A stretch of 64,000 bases of DNA from Tipula vernalis (GCA_958295665.1 OY282558.1:309166092-309230091); one strand, 5' to 3'. Shown: positions 40,701 to 46,190, counted from the stretch's first letter. Translations and numbers: made by a program. Notes: a model not told the origin generated them from the sequence alone.

Positions 40701-43123
40701 TTCGAAATAATTTTGGGTCATAAGAAATCATTAACAGCGTTGAGTAATATGCCGGTCAAGTCAACAACACCAATGTAAGTTCACGGTTAAATATTAAAGA
40801 TATTTTGAATTCATTGTTTGTTTTTTTTTTTTTTTTTAATTTCAGGGAAAACCACGAAAATTGGGTTTGGACTCACTTTGATAAATCTGTACCAATGTCT
40901 ACATATCTTATCGCATATTCCATTAATGATTTCGCATATCGTGAAACCATTTCAGATACAAAAGAAAGAGTCAAATTTAGAATTTGGGCCAGACGTGATG
41001 CATTGGATCAAGTTGATTATGCGCTTGATATTGGACCAAAAGTATTAAAATTCTTTGAAGAATATTTTGATGTTGATTTTCCTCTACCCAAAATGGATAT
41101 GATTGCGATTCCTGATTTTTCAGCAGGTGCGATGGAAAACTGGGGTTTAATTACTTATCGTGAAACTGCCCTGTTGTACAAACCTCATGTTTCCTCTATT
41201 CAAAGTAAACATCGGGTGGCCGAGGTGGTCGCTCACGAATTGGCACATCAATGGTTTGGTAATTTGGTAACAATGAAGTGGTGGACTGATTTATGGTTGA
41301 ATGAAGGGTTCGCTACCTACGTCGAAAGTTTGGGAGTTCGACATTTACATCCGGAATGGAATTCATATCTTGATGAAGCGATCGACTCTATTGGATACGT
41401 TTTTAATTTAGATTCATTGAAATCTAGTCACCCTGTTTCTGTTAAAATTGGTAACCCATCGGAAATTTCACAAATTTTCGATGCTATCTCATATCAAAAA
41501 GGTTCATCAATTATTCGTATGATGCATCATTTCTTGGGTGAAGAAGCGTTTCGAAAGGGAGTCAATAAATATTTAAAGAATCACAAATATAGCAATGCTG
41601 AACAAGATGACTTATGGGATTCATTAACAAAAGAAGCGCATGCTTTAGGAACACTAGATAGATCGATAACTGTTAAGGATATCATGGATACATGGACGTT
41701 ACAAACCGGATACCCAGAACTTACCGTAAAGCGTGATTATGATGATTATGCTGCGCATATAGCACAAAAACGTTATTTGGCTGATCAAAGTATTAAAAAT
41801 GAAGTTGTGCCAGAATGTTGGTCTGTACCATTGAGTTATACTACCAGAGATAACCCTGATTTTAATGAGACCATGGTAAGCCAATTGATTTTATTATGTA
41901 CTTTAGTCTGTCAATTTAATTAAATAAACTTTGTTTACAGCCAAAAGCCTGGATGTACTGTGACAAAGATACAAATGAGAAAAAAATCGAGAACATTTCA
42001 ACTGCCGAAGACTGGGTTATATTCAATCTCCAACTTTCGGCTCTTTATAAAGTGAATTACGACCAGAAAAACTGGGATTTATTAATCACACATTTGAACA
42101 GCTCAAAATTCGAACAAATCGACTTTGTGAATCGCGCCCAACTAATCGATGATGCATTTGACTTCGCTACCATCAGCGAACTTAACTATACAACACCATT
42201 GAAATTAATCTCATATTTGAACTACGAAGACCATTATATACCATGGCGAACCGCTTTAGCGAATATTGGTCGTCTAAATAATTTAATGAAACGTACTTCA
42301 GGTTACGGCCACTTCAAGAAATATCTAAAGGAAATAATTTCACCGATCTACAAAAAACTTAATGGATTAACGTTGAGCGAGGGAGATAAATTTGATGCGA
42401 TTAAACATAAAGTGTTGATTTCAGGGTGGGCATGTCGTTTGGGACTAATTGATTGTGTTGAAACATCAAAAAATCTGTTCAAAAAATGGATGAACACAGA
42501 AAATCCAGATGAAACAAATCCGTAAGCCTATGTTATTCGTATCATTTGAATAATTTTAACTCTTGCCTTGTTTCTTTTTCTTTAGAATATCCGCTGATAT
42601 AAAATCAATCGTCTATTGTAACGCAATTCGTAAAGGTGATGAAGTTGAATGGGATTTTCTATGGCAACGCTATCTCAAGAGCAACGTAGGCGCAGAAAAG
42701 GTTCTCATATTATCAGCACTCGGTTGTACTAACGAATTGTGGATTTTAAAAAGATATTTGGAATGGACAATCGATTCAACCTCCGGAATCCGTAAACAAG
42801 ATTTATCCATAGTTTTCTCTGCTATCGGTCACAACGATGTTGGTACATATCTAGCCAGACAATTCTTCTATCAAAATATTAACGAAATTTACGATTACTA
42901 TCGTCCCGACACATCACGCATCGGTCGCTTATTTCGTTCAATTACCGATTCTATAGTGACCGATTATGAACGCAACGAATTTAAGGAATTTACCGACCGC
43001 AATAAGGAATTTTTCAAAGAAGCGTCACAGACTCTGAATCAAGCTTTAGAGAAAATGAATATCAACATACAATGGCACGAGAAGTTCTATACAAATGTTG
43101 TGAATTATTTTAAAGAAGCCTAA
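1416..43123 (+). CDS. Aminopeptidase N-like M1 metallopeptidase gene (six coding exons)
   Basis: Zinc aminopeptidase of the M1 (gluzincin) family, which removes N-terminal residues from peptides outside the cell; insect homologues are often midgut enzymes. Coding exons are 1416-1709, 40260-40552, 40619-40774, 40846-41875, 41941-42521 and 42586-43123. All junctions are GT-AG and the phases agree, giving 963 aa, the usual family length. Residues 6-22 are hydrophobic (signal peptide or anchor). The exopeptidase motif GAMEN is at about 342-346. The zinc site HELAH is at 378-382 with the third ligand Glu401 eighteen residues on (HEXXH-X18-E). The transition-state Tyr (SYQKG) is at about 464. The ERAP1_C-like region follows. 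The C-terminus ends without a hydrophobic tail, so a GPI anchor, common in lepidopteran gut APNs, is not visible. No stop or frameshift is seen. The first intron is about 38.5 kb and full of transposons. Confidence 0.93.
2172..2347 (+). other. Exon-like open segment in the aminopeptidase intron
   Basis: A 176-base segment lies between a plausible acceptor (ttatcgtttag) and donor (AAAG/GTGACT). Read in phase 0 from exon 1 it is open and codes about 58 residues of beta-strand-like sequence (it starts [17 protein letters not shown]). Its length leaves two extra bases, so it cannot be a simple cassette before the phase-0 exon at 40260. It could be a decayed duplicate or alternative exon, part of another gene, or chance. 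I do not recognise it. Confidence 0.2.
2400..4109. other. Intron DNA without a supported gene
   Basis: Short open stretches on both strands are interrupted and match nothing I recognise. Line-like or retroelement debris is possible around 2950-3900, but no motif supports it. Confidence 0.3.
4110..4610 (-). pseudogene. Mariner-like transposase remnant
   Basis: The minus strand carries the C-terminal part of a Tc1/mariner-superfamily transposase. Visible are [10 protein letters not shown] (second catalytic Asp), then [16 protein letters not shown] and [13 protein letters not shown] (third acidic position and the conserved LWG), then an alpha-helical tail to 4123. Upstream the matching frame changes around 4470-4490 (a frameshift) and no N-terminal DNA-binding region is found. 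It is dead and truncated. The family assignment is solid; the subgroup is not resolved. Confidence 0.75.
4166..4730. repeat. Inverted repeat with ATGTCGTTTTCGATTCGTC ends
   Basis: A 19-base terminal sequence at 4166-4184 recurs inverted at 4712-4730, enclosing the mariner-like remnant. The first 14 bases, ATGTCGTTTTCGAT, also form the ends of a small hairpin element at 50832-50963. I read these as mariner-type terminal repeats. The left copy overlaps the apparent end of the transposase frame, so the exact relation is unclear. Confidence 0.5.
4731..5986. other. Intron DNA without a supported gene
   Basis: Small open frames occur on both strands but none shows a family signature. It may hold further BEL/Pao debris, given its position beside the integrase and env-like remains on the minus strand. 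Confidence 0.25.
5987..6250 (-). pseudogene. Possible env-like fragment of an endogenous retroelement
   Basis: A 70-residue open stretch on the minus strand has alternating Leu/Pro/Ile segments. It resembles the stalk region upstream of the membrane anchor in the env/F-type proteins carried by some insect LTR elements. It lies downstream (in minus-strand order) of the BEL/Pao integrase remains, where an env gene would be. It is short, without a recognisable anchor or fusion segment, and clearly not functional. The call is tentative. Confidence 0.3.
7060..7760 (-). pseudogene. BEL/Pao-type integrase remnant
   Basis: Reading the minus strand from 7760 down, with several stops and frame changes, gives the order expected of a BEL/Pao integrase: a [12 protein letters not shown] zinc-binding lead, a 'Y-W-I-x-G-R' strand, a 'C-F-R-F-K' knuckle and 'VDYA' near the first catalytic Asp. 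Then come [11 protein letters not shown] around the second Asp and HFGG with the region of the catalytic Glu degraded. Reverse transcriptase, protease and LTRs were not found nearby. A dead fragment. Confidence 0.6.
7761..8364. other. Intron DNA, nothing recognised
   Basis: AT-rich sequence up to the piggyBac target site. No coding, RNA or repeat feature can be supported. Confidence 0.3.
8365..10750 (+). mobile_element. Complete piggyBac-like transposon with TTAA target duplication
   Basis: The element occupies 8369-10746 (2378 bp) between TTAA duplications at 8365-8368 and 10747-10750. The termini are CACTAGGTTTAC and its perfect inverse. A longer subterminal inverted repeat is present: TATACCTATCTCTAC followed by CGTCAATTTGACG near 8547-8585, and its inverse near 10684-10725. 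GCGTCAWWTTGACGC is itself palindromic and recurs at both ends (8386-8400 and 10687-10702), a likely transposase-binding site. One uninterrupted transposase gene lies inside. Nothing visible disables the element, so it may be young and possibly still competent; activity itself is not shown. Confidence 0.92.
8814..10547 (+). CDS. piggyBac transposase
   Basis: An intact 577-aa DDE/D transposase of the piggyBac (DDE_Tnp_1_7) family, which cuts and pastes at TTAA. I choose the ATG at 8814 ([10 protein letters not shown]); the frame opens ten codons earlier only with TTG. Residues 15-60 are acidic. The core shows [13 protein letters not shown] with Asp274, [11 protein letters not shown] with Asp352, and [13 protein letters not shown] with Asp453/456, the catalytic triad and its usual companion. 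The C-terminus (about 539-575) is a cysteine-rich RING/PHD-like zinc domain ([23 protein letters not shown]), which in the family binds the terminal repeats. The length fits the family. It is transcribed in the same direction as the host gene, inside its intron. AATAAA-like signals follow the stop. Confidence 0.95.
   Translation: MSRRGNKILQNIVSICEECSGSEEDENEVIQDEDEIEILESDESMQAGDSSDIEKENHQKFGLRRKKMRILSSDSESQNETSIRRSSQNSEAVCDTEIAVDGTTWTKLKVGGSSGRYPFHTIFKDIAGPTGYAKRNVMEGNVSSAFHLIITKKMIEHIKSCTEEEAGRVLKGDWKISTTKLLAFIGILYARGAYEANSLNAFYLWSKEWGPAFFSNTMSRDDFMQILRFVRFDKKTERSRRLRTDKFAMISEIWNQFIHNSQCCYKPHENISIDEQLFPTKARCKFTQYMPNKPHKFGIKFWLAVDVQSKYVINRIPYLGKDETRNSTPLGEFVVMKLAEPYLHHGRNITTDNFFTSIPLAEKLVAKGTSLVGTIRANKRELPKPAKSKKDKMKLYSSEHYKSGNCILTIYKSKPNLKVLLLSTKHTFIKIKDNKKHTPETIAYYNGTKFGVDVVDQMARRYTSKSASFRWPLQVFFNILDLAAINAWILYTECTGSKLSRKEFLFQLAKELTEGEKKKSNNIDYNLPLSSTSGERRTCQIGFCKRNRSNNICKICQKVVCAKCTNKIEYLCKKCAK
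10751..12659. other. Intron DNA without genes; one perfect hairpin
   Basis: No coding region is supported. A short open frame at 11576-11818 has no recognisable features. The only notable structure is the hairpin at 11464-11493, listed separately. Confidence 0.3.
11464..11493. repeat. Short perfect hairpin
   Basis: TCGGCGTGTC and GACACGCCGA form a 10-base perfect GC-rich stem around a 10-base loop, in a strongly AT-rich background. It could be a relic of a transposon end or a small structured site. No function is assigned. Confidence 0.5.
12660..13220. repeat. Degenerate TCGAA-rich repeat field, left part
   Basis: Short irregular direct repeats built on variants of AATCTCGAATAATCTCGAAA recur every 15-30 bases, with occasional ATGCTAAGCAACTCAA-type boxes. 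The same vocabulary appears at 19380-20340 and 21110-21900, on the other side of the Helentron and around the Tc1 relic. It reads as an old simple satellite in the intron into which the other elements were inserted. Confidence 0.6.
13302..15353 (-). pseudogene. Helentron helicase plus AP endonuclease portion
   Basis: An open 683-codon frame. It starts just after Walker A (which is in the other frame beyond the 15329-15378 duplication); its nominal Met is an artefact of the frameshift. Helicase motifs of the PIF1 family follow: [24 protein letters not shown] (Walker B), [11 protein letters not shown], and near residue 360-400 [15 protein letters not shown] and YVALSRV. About the last 230 residues are an exonuclease-endonuclease-phosphatase domain: [19 protein letters not shown] (catalytic Glu), [23 protein letters not shown]. 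The final motif reads SYH where LINE enzymes have SDH, and TIGAVF where TID.VF is usual, so the nuclease may be altered. The frame is continuous from helicase to endonuclease, a true fusion. Confidence 0.88.
15329..15378. repeat. Exact 25-bp tandem duplication in the Helentron
   Basis: Bases 15329-15353 are repeated without a mismatch at 15354-15378; a shorter related copy (AATGTAAGC) lies just before. Because 25 is not a multiple of three, this duplication shifts the reading frame between Walker A and the rest of the helicase. It looks like a recent slippage event. Confidence 0.92.
15341..17475 (-). pseudogene. Helentron Rep nuclease and start of helicase
   Basis: The frame that matches Helitron proteins runs from about 17475 ([16 protein letters not shown]) to 15341; the apparent N-terminus up to 17695 in this frame is out of register. 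It holds the rolling-circle HUH motif [14 protein letters not shown] (about 16920-16970) and the tyrosine motif [12 protein letters not shown] (about 16380-16420). At the C-terminal side is Walker [17 protein letters not shown] (about 15415-15465). The frame then runs into the 25-bp duplication and is lost after ITWLL. Nicks and rejoins DNA strands in the known family; here it is disrupted. Confidence 0.85.
17412..18541 (-). pseudogene. Helentron N-terminal domain, two frames
   Basis: The N-terminal Helitron region is split over two frames. One runs about 18541-17945 (Cys-rich: [12 protein letters not shown].., [10 protein letters not shown], then [16 protein letters not shown]) and shifts near 17965. 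The next runs 17921-17412 ([61 protein letters not shown]) and shifts near 17470 into the Rep frame. The upstream frame stays open past its first Met, to a possible acceptor near 18541. Confidence 0.8.
18598..18822 (-). pseudogene. Helentron Arg/Gln-rich N-terminal exon
   Basis: A 74-codon frame starting [19 protein letters not shown], followed by further Arg-Gln-rich sequence. This basic start is typical of Helitron-like proteins in insects. A short intron (about 18600-18542, GTTAGT..AATAG) would join it to the next part in frame. It belongs to the same broken gene. Confidence 0.65.
18841..19379. other. AT-rich DNA upstream of the Helentron
   Basis: No gene seen. It probably includes the 5' end of the Helentron, but I cannot place the terminus. 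Confidence 0.3.
19380..20340. repeat. Degenerate TCGAA-rich repeat field, middle part
   Basis: Same short-repeat vocabulary as 12660-13220 (TCTCGAAAATATCGAATAA, ATCTCGAATAATCTACG, ATGCTAAGCAATTC). Small open frames here are chance products of the repeats. Confidence 0.6.
20641..20995 (-). pseudogene. Tc1-like transposase C-terminal remnant
   Basis: Minus strand: VWKPDG, then [12 protein letters not shown], then a stop-broken stretch, then [10 protein letters not shown] around the second catalytic Asp. Next is [20 protein letters not shown] with the conserved DLNPIE block and catalytic Glu. The remainder is missing. It sits within the TCGAA-rich field. Confidence 0.85.
21110..21900. repeat. 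Degenerate TCGAA-rich repeat field, right part
   Basis: Continuation of the same satellite-like vocabulary (AATCTCGAACAATCTCGAAA, TCGAATAATATCGAAAATAC, CTCAATGCTAAGCAACTCAA). The shared box ATGCTAAGCAA links all three parts. Confidence 0.6.
22042..22294. mobile_element. Small MITE with 4-bp ACTT duplication, apparently dimeric
   Basis: The ends CTGTGGTCACAAGGC.TAACC and their inverse match over about 30 bases with one mismatch, flanked by ACTT at 22038-22041 and 22295-22298. In the middle a second pair of ends meets: ..GGCTTGCGACCACAG then GCCACAGGCTTTACC.. So the element looks like two degenerate copies fused head to tail. It has no coding capacity. Confidence 0.75.
22625..25680 (-). pseudogene. 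LINE ORF2: endonuclease and reverse transcriptase
   Basis: The endonuclease starts near 25640 (LNLYYHNSS), then a stop, then ICITETWLT (catalytic Glu) and GGITIAV. A roughly 290-bp insertion follows at about 24975-25265. Next come VFGGFN, where the usual GDFN has lost its Asp, and DLAFVP. The reverse transcriptase has [26 protein letters not shown] (palm motif A) and a nonsense codon near 23617. After that come GVPQGS and IYADDNTIF (YADD active site, motif C), then the thumb with [13 protein letters not shown]. Several lesions; not functional. Confidence 0.8.
24975..25265. other. Insertion inside the LINE endonuclease region
   Basis: About 290 bases of AT-rich DNA interrupt the endonuclease frame. 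The flanks show a similar TGGTATATA(C/T)A-type sequence on both sides (near 24954 and 25278), perhaps an eroded target duplication. No coding content or clear termini. Confidence 0.35.
25690..26452 (-). pseudogene. LINE ORF1 with PHD-like zinc finger
   Basis: ATG at 26452: [16 protein letters not shown], a stop, then FCYECCGID and [10 protein letters not shown], giving the paired-Cys spacing of a PHD-type finger. A coiled region follows, then an ORF1 esterase-free tail with [20 protein letters not shown], a motif common in ORF1 proteins of this group. In-frame stops (near 26375 and 26205) make it dead. It is assumed to be the RNA-binding protein of the LINE. Confidence 0.65.
26480..28380. other. 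Intron DNA without a supported gene
   Basis: AT-rich sequence, with short open frames only. A small GC-rich inverted block (GCGGGTCTCCCGCTAGCGGG at 28239-28258) stands out but has no assigned role. Confidence 0.3.
28381..28615. mobile_element. Small inverted-repeat element
   Basis: TTGTCCACGAC at 28381-28391 recurs inverted at 28605-28615. Inside is the near-palindromic GTATAATATACTCATTATAC and repeated TTATTCACT boxes. No coding capacity, and no clear target duplication. Probably a MITE. Confidence 0.45.
28870..29052. repeat. Interspersed repeat (copy also at 59525-59660)
   Basis: It contains AGTGGATAAAACGTTGTATG, CCACTCGTGAGCAAAGAGAT, then GGACAAACTTATCCCTCGTG and GATAATATCTCGTTTAGCTC. 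The same order recurs near 59525-59660 with mismatches. The two halves are partly inverse (GAGCAAAGAGATATTATC against GATAATATCTCGTTTAGCTC), so it is an imperfect palindrome and probably a MITE. Confidence 0.6.
29269..29370. repeat. Minisatellite, 17 bp x 6
   Basis: Six perfect head-to-tail copies of GAACAGTGAAAGAAATT. The open frames here are translations of the repeat and not genes. Confidence 0.95.
29502..29840. mobile_element. MITE with about 65-bp inverted ends
   Basis: The left end (ATAATCATGTCGATTATAGA, then AATCCGCGGGAGCGAATCAA and TCGCGGATCGAAAACTACAT) returns inverted at the right end with a few mismatches. The core is about 200 AT-rich bases with no coding capacity. The target duplication is unclear. 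Confidence 0.75.
30660..31124. mobile_element. MITE with TATTCTGGTAATTCCCGGGG ends
   Basis: CTATTCTGGTAATTCCCGGG at the left matches the inverse of the right end (CTTATTCTGGTAATTCCCGG). A GCC trinucleotide flanks both sides (30657-30659 and 31125-31127) as a likely target duplication. Inner copies of GGGGAATAATTTTTT add to the folding potential. Non-coding. Confidence 0.7.
31128..31440. other. Intron DNA, nothing recognised
   Basis: No coding region or repeat structure beyond A/T runs. Confidence 0.3.
31441..32108. mobile_element. Foldback element with tandem-repeat arms (GGCCGAA type)
   Basis: The left arm (31441-31536) is a ragged tandem of TCGAAAGGCCGAAT-like units. The right arm (31858-32108) is the same unit inverted (ATTCGGCCTTTCGA) in about fifteen imperfect copies. 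About 320 AT-rich bases lie between. Arms of inverted short tandem repeats are the signature of foldback elements. The open frame over the right arm is a by-product of the repeat. Compare 56051-57440. Confidence 0.8.
32151..32851. mobile_element. MITE with central palindrome, copy 1
   Basis: Terminal repeats GCGTGATTTACACGTTCCAA continue as CAATGTTT and match perfectly in inverse at 32824-32851. Inside is the palindrome TATACTCGACCCGAGTATAT (near 32321-32340). Palindrome, overall order and inner blocks are shared with 45177-45714, although the terminal repeats differ. Non-coding. Confidence 0.75.
32939..33511. mobile_element. MITE with TTAA flanks
   Basis: The ends GGTGCTATTCCATGGGAAAA and TTTTACTGAATAGTAAAAT recur inverted at the right end over about 45 bases with few mismatches. 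TTAA lies at 32935-32938 and 33512-33515, as expected for piggyBac-mobilised elements; one extra T next to the right copy leaves some doubt. Non-coding. The ends differ from those of the piggyBac at 8369. Confidence 0.7.
33560..36172. other. Intron DNA without a supported gene
   Basis: AT-rich, with irregular repeats of AATTAAATCCGCG in both orientations at about 33690-33910. The remainder shows no recognisable feature. Confidence 0.3.
36173..36265 (-). other. Unassigned exon-like segment on the minus strand
   Basis: A 31-codon open segment between a weak acceptor (aaattgag) and a strong donor (GTG/GTGAGT). It codes [20 protein letters not shown] followed by [11 protein letters not shown]. 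The composition looks like real protein, unlike the surrounding AT-rich codons. I cannot name the protein. It could be an exon of a gene nested in the intron, or a captured gene fragment. Confidence 0.25.
36270..37970. other. Intron DNA; possible single hAT-type end
   Basis: No gene supported. CAGTGGCGTAACTAGG at 37317-37332 looks like the end of a hAT-type element, but I found no inverted partner, so it is probably a solitary remnant. Confidence 0.3.
37975..39210 (-). pseudogene. LINE remnant: endonuclease and reverse transcriptase fragments
   Basis: Minus strand, in element order. Near 38800-38870, [18 protein letters not shown] carries the GDFN endonuclease motif. At about 37980-38130, [16 protein letters not shown], a stop, and [15 protein letters not shown] give the reverse-transcriptase GVPQGS and ADD motifs. 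Many stops. A second decayed Jockey-like element, distinct from the one at 22-26 kb. Confidence 0.65.
39655..39870 (-). pseudogene. LINE reverse-transcriptase thumb fragment
   Basis: The minus strand reads [20 protein letters not shown] followed by [13 protein letters not shown], the conserved thumb block after the palm in Jockey-like reverse transcriptases. Because it lies upstream of the endonuclease of the neighbouring remnant, it must come from another insertion. Confidence 0.6.
40260..40552 (+). CDS. Aminopeptidase N, coding exon 2
   Basis: Starts [20 protein letters not shown] and ends with the strand before TQFE ([17 protein letters not shown]). Acceptor TTTCCAG, donor GA/GTAAAA; leaves two bases that complete a Glu codon with exon 3. 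Codes residues 99-195 of the M1 N-terminal domain. Confidence 0.92.
40619..40774 (+). CDS. Aminopeptidase N, coding exon 3
   Basis: Codes [20 protein letters not shown], the family's conserved TQFE..AR..FPCFDEP block, and on to [10 protein letters not shown]. Preceded by a 66-bp intron; donor AT/GTAAGT. Confidence 0.93.
40846..41875 (+). CDS. Aminopeptidase N, coding exon 4 (catalytic domain)
   Basis: Holds the whole catalytic core: [30 protein letters not shown] with NEGF (zinc site and Glu401), and the catalytic Tyr in AISYQKGSS. The intron before it contains a long T-tract (40821-40837) next to the acceptor. Ends in phase 0 at ATG/GTAAGC. Confidence 0.95.
41941..42521 (+). CDS. Aminopeptidase N, coding exon 5
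   Basis: Starts [15 protein letters not shown] and continues into the start of the helical C-terminal (ERAP1_C-like) domain, with [20 protein letters not shown] and DDAFDFA. Donor CC/GTAAGC. No lesions. Confidence 0.93.
42586..43123 (+). CDS. Aminopeptidase N, coding exon 6
   Basis: Starts [20 protein letters not shown] and ends NVVNYFKEA, stop. Helical C-terminal domain. The last residues are polar and charged, with no GPI-signal-like hydrophobic tail. An AATAAA follows 72 bases after the stop. Confidence 0.93.
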
Positions 43124-43194
43124 GTTTAAGTAACTAATTTAATTAATTTATTAATAACCTATTTTATTTTTATGTTATATACAATATGTGAATG

Positions 43195-43200
43195 AATAAA
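43195..43200 (+). terminator. Polyadenylation signal of the aminopeptidase gene
   Basis: AATAAA in AT-rich sequence, 72 bases past the stop codon; the first canonical signal downstream. Confidence 0.6.
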
Positions 43201-44459
43201 TTAATTGAATTATGATTGTTAATGGGTTAAACACGATACTAAATTAAAACACGTTTTATTTACTTTGTTTGACTAACACTGTATTCTTCTTCAAAATCTA
43301 TTCTCTACTCCTCCCGTTTTCTTCTGTTTTACGTTTTTATACATTCTTTGCTATAAACCGCGCTCATGTGTTACAATCATGAACGCGTCTACATGATTAT
43401 TATAATGAGTGCGTTTAATACAATTCAACGACAAAATGATACTTATATAATTCAAATATTCAAATACAAAATAACCGTTTGTTACAAAATTCAAATTAGC
43501 TTAATTCGTTATAAATAATAATATTTAACGTAATATTTATACAATACAAAATATTCAAATATTCAAATACAAAATAAACTTGTCCGTTACAAAATACAAT
43601 TAGCTTAATTCATTACGATGGTCGTAACAATGATTAATAAATAAAATAACTCAAAATCTTGCTTGTGTCGTATTTTAGTAGAGTTTTTTTCAATTTGTGT
43701 GCTGATAATTGTATATGTACTGTGAGTACAAAATTTTCTTTGAAATAGCGGACATAATTGAGTAATTTTATTTGTGGGAAAAAAATACCTTTCAAAAAAT
43801 CTATAAGCGTGGTTTAAAATAAAATCGTAGCTGGAATAGATATTTATATAAATGCCAGAGCTCGGTTGTTGATTAAGGAAAAGCGCGCACGCTTTATTTT
43901 CCGAGTGATGAAAAAATTATTTTTTACTTTTTAGTGCACTTGAATATAAGCGCGTATTTCGGTAAATCGCGCGCGTTTGACTATCATAATGCAAAATTGT
44001 GAAAGTTGAATTCGTTTAACTATAATAAAGTTAAATTTAAAAAGTTACCTAAAGAAAGAACTAACTACGAATATTAAAGTAGTGGAATTGTGCCAGTGGA
44101 ATTGTATGCAGTGGAATCGTATCTAGTCGAATTGTGCTATTGGAATAGGCCTAGACTTGTAATAACTGCTGCAACGGAAATATTTTTTTACTATTGCTAC
44201 CTTCACTATTTTTTGAAACGAACTCAAACGAAGCCCCTCTTTTATTATAAAATAGCTTCTTTGCCCATTTTAGTTGTTATTAAATTAAAATCCATTGTTA
44301 TAATTATCTTCGTAATTAAGTTTCAATAACACCAATAAAATATTAAAGTTAAATTGTAAAATTTAGCGAAACGGTTTTCTGCATGCAACTTTATGCATGT
44401 TATACGGGAGAAATACTTGAGAAATCGAATTTATTATAAATTATATAGCTCGTCAAACT
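43201..44459. other. 3' flank with two short direct repeats
   Basis: No gene. ATTCAAATATTCAAATACAA, CGTTTGTTACAAAAT and ATTAGCTTAATTCGTTA at about 43450-43510 recur, slightly changed, at 43550-43615. A small run of AGTGGAATTGT-like repeats lies at 44078-44150. Confidence 0.45.
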
Positions 44460-44905
44460 CTTTCATTTGATACCCATGTCAAGAGGGTGGTAAAAGAAAT
44501 TTAGTCCGCCACCTTGGCGCACCCACCATCTTGGGACATCCGCCATATTGAATTTAGAATGATATTGATGCCCATGTCATGGAGGTGGTTAAGGAAATTT
44601 GGTCCGCCATCTTGAGGCGTCTGCCGTAATATATGTAAACTGACAACATTTAGCTTAACATATTCTGCTTGTTAAACGCTTTCATTTGATATCCATGTCA
44701 AGAAGGTTATGGAGAAATAGGTGATCCGTTATCTTGGGGCGGCCGCCATATTGAATTTATTATAACGTTACTCACCTTATCGTTTTCTACTCGTCAAACC
44801 TTTTCATTTGATACTCAGATCAAGATGGCTGTAAAGAAAGTGATAATCCGCCATCTTGGGGCGGCGGCCATTTTGAACATATTACAACATTGAGTATACT
44901 ATATT
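44455..44905. repeat. Degenerate tandem repeat, about 120-bp unit, four copies
   Basis: Each unit has CATTTGATA(C/T)CCATGTCAAG, a variable spacer with GTAAAGAAA, then CCGCCATCTTGGG(G/A)CG and CCGCCATATTGAATTTA. Units begin near 44464, 44567, 44687 and 44807. They are diverged and non-coding; satellite or an internal piece of an element. Confidence 0.7.
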
Positions 44906-45176
44906 GTACATATTGTCACCAGAACCAATGCTGTGTGCAAAATTTTAGCTCAATTGGACACTGGGAAGTGGGCTTAATATCGATTATAAAATGTTGACCA
45001 CACAAATAAGAAACAAGCAGCTGAAATTTAAATAAGCTTGGTAAAAAAGAAAATTATCCAGTTTTTATTTTTTTGGTAAAGGGTGCATGTTGCGAACAGG
45101 GTGGCTCCAAAGGTTTGCAAAAAGAGTTGAAAACGTTGTTTGGAGTGAAGTTCGAAGGCAAATTTATGAATTAATA

Positions 45177-45714
45177 GCCGATTTAGACGTACCAACATTT
45201 TTTTCCAACATTTTTTTTTGTTGGCACTTAGAGCTACACGCAATACAAAAAAATGTACACGCGATAAAAAGAGAAAAGTATACAACAAAAATTTTGTCAT
45301 ACCATAATTTATTGGCGCTATAAAATCAACGATATAATTTTTTATAAATACGGCGGCGATACTAGTTTATTTAGCAAAATTATGGGTTTTCCACGCGAAA
45401 AGAAAAATTTTCGAACGTAAATTTTATTTTATTACTAAAATTTTTAAAAAATAAAATAAAACGCTATAAAAATTTCTCAAATCGCCATTTTTATTGTGTT
45501 TGTTGTTGTTTGTTACTATAAAATATACTCGGGTCGAGTATATTTTATAGTCAAATTTATTTTTATAGTAACATTGTTGGAAAAAAAAGAAAACAAAAAA
45601 TCCAACAAAATTTTGTTTGATTATATTTTTGTTCTTGTCTTACAAACGAAAATCGTAATATACTAATATCTTCATTTTTTGTTGGGAAAATAATGTTGGT
45701 ACGTCTAAATCGGC
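45177..45714. mobile_element. MITE with central palindrome, copy 2
   Basis: Terminal repeats GCCGATTTAGACGTACCAAC match perfectly in inverse at 45695-45714 and are flanked by TA (45175-45176, 45715-45716). The inner palindrome TATACTCGGGTCGAGTATAT and the AACAAAATTTTGTT blocks match the element at 32151-32851. Within each copy the two ends agree with each other better than with the other copy's ends. Confidence 0.78.
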
Positions 45715-45818
45715 TATTAAAGAGTTGCGTTTATTAGAGTTTATATTGAAATTATAAATTCTTATAAAATTTTAACCAAAATTCAATTTATTTCGACCCG
45801 AAATGTAACGGTAAAATA

Positions 45819-46190
45819 TTAATATAAACTACAATCATTTTTTTTTATTTCCTTGCCCATGACGATGATGTCGTCCAAAAGTATTAGGCACGCCTTCCAA
45901 TGTAATCCCTTTAGCACATGCTCCATTAATCGTTCAAAAGTCGCAGGAGTATACCATAATCCGAACGGCATAATATTAAATTGCCAAAGTCCGTTACGCA
46001 CATTGAACGGCGTTTTCTCGCGATCCTCCTGTTACCGTCCTTCTTCTCGACCAACACTACTGGTGAGCTCCATGGGCTGTTAGATGGTTTGATTACACCT
46101 GTCGTCTGCATATCTGATACCATACGGGCGACTTCTTCTTGATTTGCCAATGGTAACCTCCTGGGTCGTTGACGAATCGGCATCTCTGTT
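45819..46190 (-). pseudogene. Ty3/Gypsy reverse-transcriptase remnant
   Basis: Minus strand: PIRQRPRRLPLANQEEVARM, then VIKPSNSPWSSPVVLVEKKD, then a jump. The region holding the first catalytic Asp is deleted. It resumes as GLWQFNIMPFGLWYTPATFE and LLDDIIVMGK with the active-site DD. Reading frames shift at the deletion. LTRs were not identified. Confidence 0.8.
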
